From assembly GCA_041652575.1 (NCBI GenBank), contig JBAZHC010000002.1:124001-188000 (forward strand): 64,000 nucleotides of DNA, in the 5' to 3' direction. Both the position numbers and the translations under genes were made by a program. Shown here piece after piece: positions 61,647-64,000 of this stretch (its first letter is position 1; each line of letters begins with the position of its first letter). This DNA comes from Phycisphaerae bacterium (GTDB lineage: Bacteria > Planctomycetota > Phycisphaerae > Sedimentisphaerales > UBA12454). Under the pieces are notes generated by a model. The model saw only the letters and a list, made by a program, of their open reading frames with translations, was not told the DNA's origin and did no database searches.

Positions 61647-62594
61647 ATGAAAGCTTTTTTAGAAAAGAATAAAATACACATAACTATAATTTTTGCGGCG
61701 TTTATTATCGCCGGCTCAATTTGGGAGTCAAACAGGTCGGGGACGCTCGGCCCGCAGAGCGAAACTTATATTCAGTCGAGGCCGCTGCAGTTATTGGAAA
61801 CTGCCGAACCGCAGGAAGTTAACAAAACTGAAGAACAGCCGCATTGTGCCAACAGCATAGATTATACCAAGGCTCCGAATCATGTGGGAGAATATGCCTG
61901 CGTAACAGGAAAAATAGACCATGTTTACACTTCGCAGAAGGGCGTTACATTTCTGAATTTCTGCCCCGACTATCAAATCTGCCCGTTTGGTGCGGTAATT
62001 TTCGGTTCAGACGCGTCTAAATTTCCCGATCCGAAACAATACGAACAAAAAATTGTGGAAATCACCGGCCTGATAAAATCTTATCAGAGCCGGCCGGAGA
62101 TTATTCTGGCTGACCCCTGTCAAATCAGAATTTTATCTCTTAAGAGTTCATCTGTTAAAAAAGACCCGGTTCTTTGCATGGTTGCGGCAATAATTGACGG
62201 CGATACTATCAAGGTCGATATTGGAGGAGAAACTGAAACCGTAAGGCTGATTGGAATAGATACTCCCGAAATAGCGAATTCTCAGAATACCGGTCAGGAG
62301 TATTTCGGCACTGAAGCGGCTCAATATACTAAACAGCTTATTGAAAACAAGCTTGTCTATCTGATACCCGACCCGATGCAGTCGGACCGGGATAAGTACG
62401 GCAGAATTTTAAGATATGTTTTCCTGAAAGATGGTACTTTCATCAATGCAAAACTCATCAGGGAAGGTTACGCTTATAACTATATATACGAGCCGTTCCA
62501 ATTTATGAAGTATTTTTATACTTTGGAGAAACTGGCAAAAGAAGACAGATTTGGGATGTGGGCCGACAAAAAAAACAGGGCTAAGAAGAGATAG
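61647..62594 (+). CDS. Membrane-anchored thermonuclease (SNase) protein
   Basis: A 315-residue protein with an N-terminal anchor (KIHITIIFAAFIIAGSIW), a region predicted to be OB-fold-like (about 75-170, VGEYACVTGKIDHVYTSQKG, with NFCPDYQICPFG), and a C-terminal SNase domain. IDGDTIKVDIGGETETVRLIGIDTPEI carries the catalytic Arg/Asp block, and QSDRDKYGRILRYVFLKDGTFINAKLIREGYA the second half with catalytic Glu/Arg candidates. It probably acts outside the inner membrane on nucleic acids. Confidence 0.85.
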   Translation: MKAFLEKNKIHITIIFAAFIIAGSIWESNRSGTLGPQSETYIQSRPLQLLETAEPQEVNKTEEQPHCANSIDYTKAPNHVGEYACVTGKIDHVYTSQKGVTFLNFCPDYQICPFGAVIFGSDASKFPDPKQYEQKIVEITGLIKSYQSRPEIILADPCQIRILSLKSSSVKKDPVLCMVAAIIDGDTIKVDIGGETETVRLIGIDTPEIANSQNTGQEYFGTEAAQYTKQLIENKLVYLIPDPMQSDRDKYGRILRYVFLKDGTFINAKLIREGYAYNYIYEPFQFMKYFYTLEKLAKEDRFGMWADKKNRAKKR

Positions 62595-62605
62595 AACCGG
62601 TACTG

Positions 62606-63664
62606 TTACGGCACCAGGAAAACATCTGTTGCACAGGCAGGCCTTTCTGTGCCGCGATATGTGTTAAGGTCTTTTACCGTGAAGATATCATCGTCTTGGC
62701 CGACGACTCTGCCGGAGAGGAATTTGACCGATCCATCGCTGAACATAACGTTTTGGCCTCTGCTGCGATGACTGCTGCTGTTGATTCTTAACAGTTTTTC
62801 GCTTAACGTAACAGGGTCAAATTCAGATTTAGAGAGGCAATTTGGATTTTTAAGACAGGCTTCGAAAATGGGGTTCGTATCGGACATCAACGGTGTTGAA
62901 CTTTTCGGATAGACGGCCTTGTTCGGCTCGCAGATGAGTCTGAAACTGTAAGTGATATATCGCCTGTTTGGAAAATCAGAAAGACCTGCGATTTGTGCCC
63001 GGTCCAGTTTAATTTGTTTTTTATTACTGCCTCCGGGGCAGGTAAACACTTCCGGCTGGAGGTAGTTCTGTTTTACGAGCAGCCAGACGTGCCTTGTATT
63101 TGACTGATTTTCCGATCCGGTTGAGCCGACCTTCCACCATGGATTACCGGCCTTTGTGGTAACGGCAGGAAGAAAATTCTGATGTTCGCCGGCGTATTGT
63201 GTTACGCCCTGAGCGACTTTAGAAAGATTTGCTTCACAGGCAGTCTGCCAGGCCTGCGCCCGCATAGACCTTGATACCGGTACGAATAAACCGGAGAATA
63301 TTAGTATGCCTGCGGCAATTGCGGCGGCATCGGCAAGGCTTCGCCAGAAGCTCGGCCGTTTTGTGACTAACTTTTCGTTTTCAGCCTGCAGTAATTTTTC
63401 GAGACCTTCCGGGCCAGTTGAAGCATTATGATGCGAATAGAGCTGCTGAAGAGTTTTTTCAACGAGATAATCGGGACAGCTTACGCAGGTTTGGTGGTCG
63501 AGATGCTCAAGGGGAGAAAGCGAATGATGAAGCCTGTTGTAAAACTCTATCGCACCCTGATGTTTTTGCAGAAGCTCTTTTGCTATGTCGGTTTCCTGCT
63601 GGTCTGCACATTCGAAATAATAATCGAGCAGTATATCCCGCTGTTCTTTGTTAAGCGTATCCAT
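62606..63664 (-). CDS. Anti-sigma-like protein fused to pseudopilin/H-X9-DG-type domain
   Basis: From ATG at 63664 it has 352 residues. The N-terminal cytosolic region (about 1-100) includes HQTCVSCPDYLVEKTL, a Cys pair as in zinc-binding anti-sigma factors. After one helix (AAAIAAGILIFSGLFVPV, about 115-135) comes an extracytoplasmic part with ACEANLSKVAQGVTQYAGEHQNFLP and SHRSRGQNVMFSDGSVKFL, the H-X-DG-type ending of planctomycete pseudopilins (ten residues lie between H and DG here). The start overlaps the sigma stop as TGATG, so the two are coupled. Confidence 0.8.
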   Translation of the reverse strand: MDTLNKEQRDILLDYYFECADQQETDIAKELLQKHQGAIEFYNRLHHSLSPLEHLDHQTCVSCPDYLVEKTLQQLYSHHNASTGPEGLEKLLQAENEKLVTKRPSFWRSLADAAAIAAGILIFSGLFVPVSRSMRAQAWQTACEANLSKVAQGVTQYAGEHQNFLPAVTTKAGNPWWKVGSTGSENQSNTRHVWLLVKQNYLQPEVFTCPGGSNKKQIKLDRAQIAGLSDFPNRRYITYSFRLICEPNKAVYPKSSTPLMSDTNPIFEACLKNPNCLSKSEFDPVTLSEKLLRINSSSHRSRGQNVMFSDGSVKFLSGRVVGQDDDIFTVKDLNTYRGTERPACATDVFLVP

Positions 63665-64000
63665 CAAATCATTCCGTCTGTTGTAGTCGATTTCCATTTT
63701 TTGGTAAAATGCACTATGGCTGTATGCAGCCGGCTTTTCACCGTCCCTATTGGTATACTCAAAATGTCAGCCATTTGTTTGTAAGAAAATTGTTCAAAAT
63801 AGGCTAAAAGGAGAATTTCGCGAAGATTTCCAGGCATACTTTCTATAATCCGGCGGACTTTTTCGGCCTGTTCTGTCCTGGCGGCTTCATCGTAAGGTGT
63901 TATTTCGTAAGACTTTAGGGAATTTACAACATCGTCAACATTGAGGTCTGAAGGTTCGGCCATAGCACCTATAGAAACAGTGTCCTGTCTTTGCTGTTTT
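63664..64000 (-). CDS. ECF-type RNA polymerase sigma factor, partial
   Basis: The frame is open to the window edge, so the 5' part is missing. The visible part has sigma region 4: MPGNLREILLLAYFEQFSYKQMADILSIPIGTVKSRLHTAIVHFTKKW, a helix-turn-helix that reads the -35 element. The Met at 63963 is internal. It is coupled to the anti-sigma-like gene. It probably directs an envelope or pseudopilin regulon. Confidence 0.88.
   Translation of the reverse strand, partial: KQQRQDTVSIGAMAEPSDLNVDDVVNSLKSYEITPYDEAARTEQAEKVRRIIESMPGNLREILLLAYFEQFSYKQMADILSIPIGTVKSRLHTAIVHFTKKWKSTTTDGMI

Overview
The window looks like a chromosomal segment of a mid-GC, Gram-negative, free-living anaerobe or facultative bacterium, most likely a planctomycete of the Phycisphaerae/Sedimentisphaerales type. 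This is inferred from gene content: an ECF sigma factor translationally coupled to an anti-sigma-like protein fused to an H-X9-DG pseudopilin-type domain, a DUF1598-type secreted protein, a DUF547 protein, a bifunctional-nuclease (DUF151) protein, a TrpB2-type synthase, lipoprotein signal peptidase and lipobox proteins. No 16S rRNA is present, so placement is not proven. Most of the window is ordinary housekeeping sequence with short operons. A few AT-richer accessory genes (about 9950-10741 and 32714-35790) stand out.

Layout. 1-6951: start of a secreted protein gene (minus), a DUF485 + acetate-type Na+ symporter pair, DUF456 membrane protein, B12-binding radical SAM enzyme, and a convergent DUF2157/GDYXXLXY membrane pair. 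7100-14726: tRNA-Leu, coaE, rho with terminator, an accessory orphan, tRNA-Pro, glmS, a methyltransferase. 14812-24514: a membrane glycosyltransferase, tandem ACT protein, STAS protein, and a complete oppABCDF oligopeptide importer (minus). 24729-32416: DUF547, metK, uxaC, an HNH/AP2 homing-type endonuclease, an 850-bp repeat-rich gene-free stretch, trpB2, and a phosphotriesterase-like hydrolase. 32714-39056: a branched-chain-amino-acid-type ABC operon (livK-H-M-G-F) with two foreign-looking genes inserted after livK: a divergent isoprenoid-synthase homologue and an unrecognised Cys-containing protein. 39297-44703: tRNA-Tyr, tRNA-Cys and three GT-C membrane glycosyltransferase-like proteins, two of them tandem paralogues. 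44817-52487: DUF502, a catalytically intact HtrA-type protease coupled to an equal-length pseudoprotease, an O-antigen-ligase/TPR protein, a WecA/MraY-type transferase, DUF4416. 52474-64000: proS, TPR lipoprotein, lspA, DUF151, two small proteins, valS, DUF1598, a membrane-anchored nuclease, and the anti-sigma/ECF pair running off the end.

How the parts work together. Uptake is well represented (acetate-type symporter, Opp, Liv). Envelope polysaccharide assembly is represented by WecA-type initiation, O-antigen-ligase and several GT-C proteins. Translation genes (proS, valS, four tRNAs) and precursor genes (coaE, glmS, metK) are scattered among them.

The most unusual items are: (1) the Liv-type operon carrying a prenyl-synthase-fold protein that keeps its first Asp-rich motif but has lost the usual IPP-binding motifs, plus an unknown partner; (2) the protease/pseudoprotease pair; (3) a dispersed repeat ending in GTGGCTA with an internal period of about 9-10 nt, which supplies start codons, stop codons or Shine-Dalgarno sequences to neighbouring genes and in one case lies in frame inside livH; and (4) a 120-bp in-frame tandem duplication in one glycosyltransferase paralogue. 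No CRISPR array, rRNA, prophage or insertion sequence was seen.
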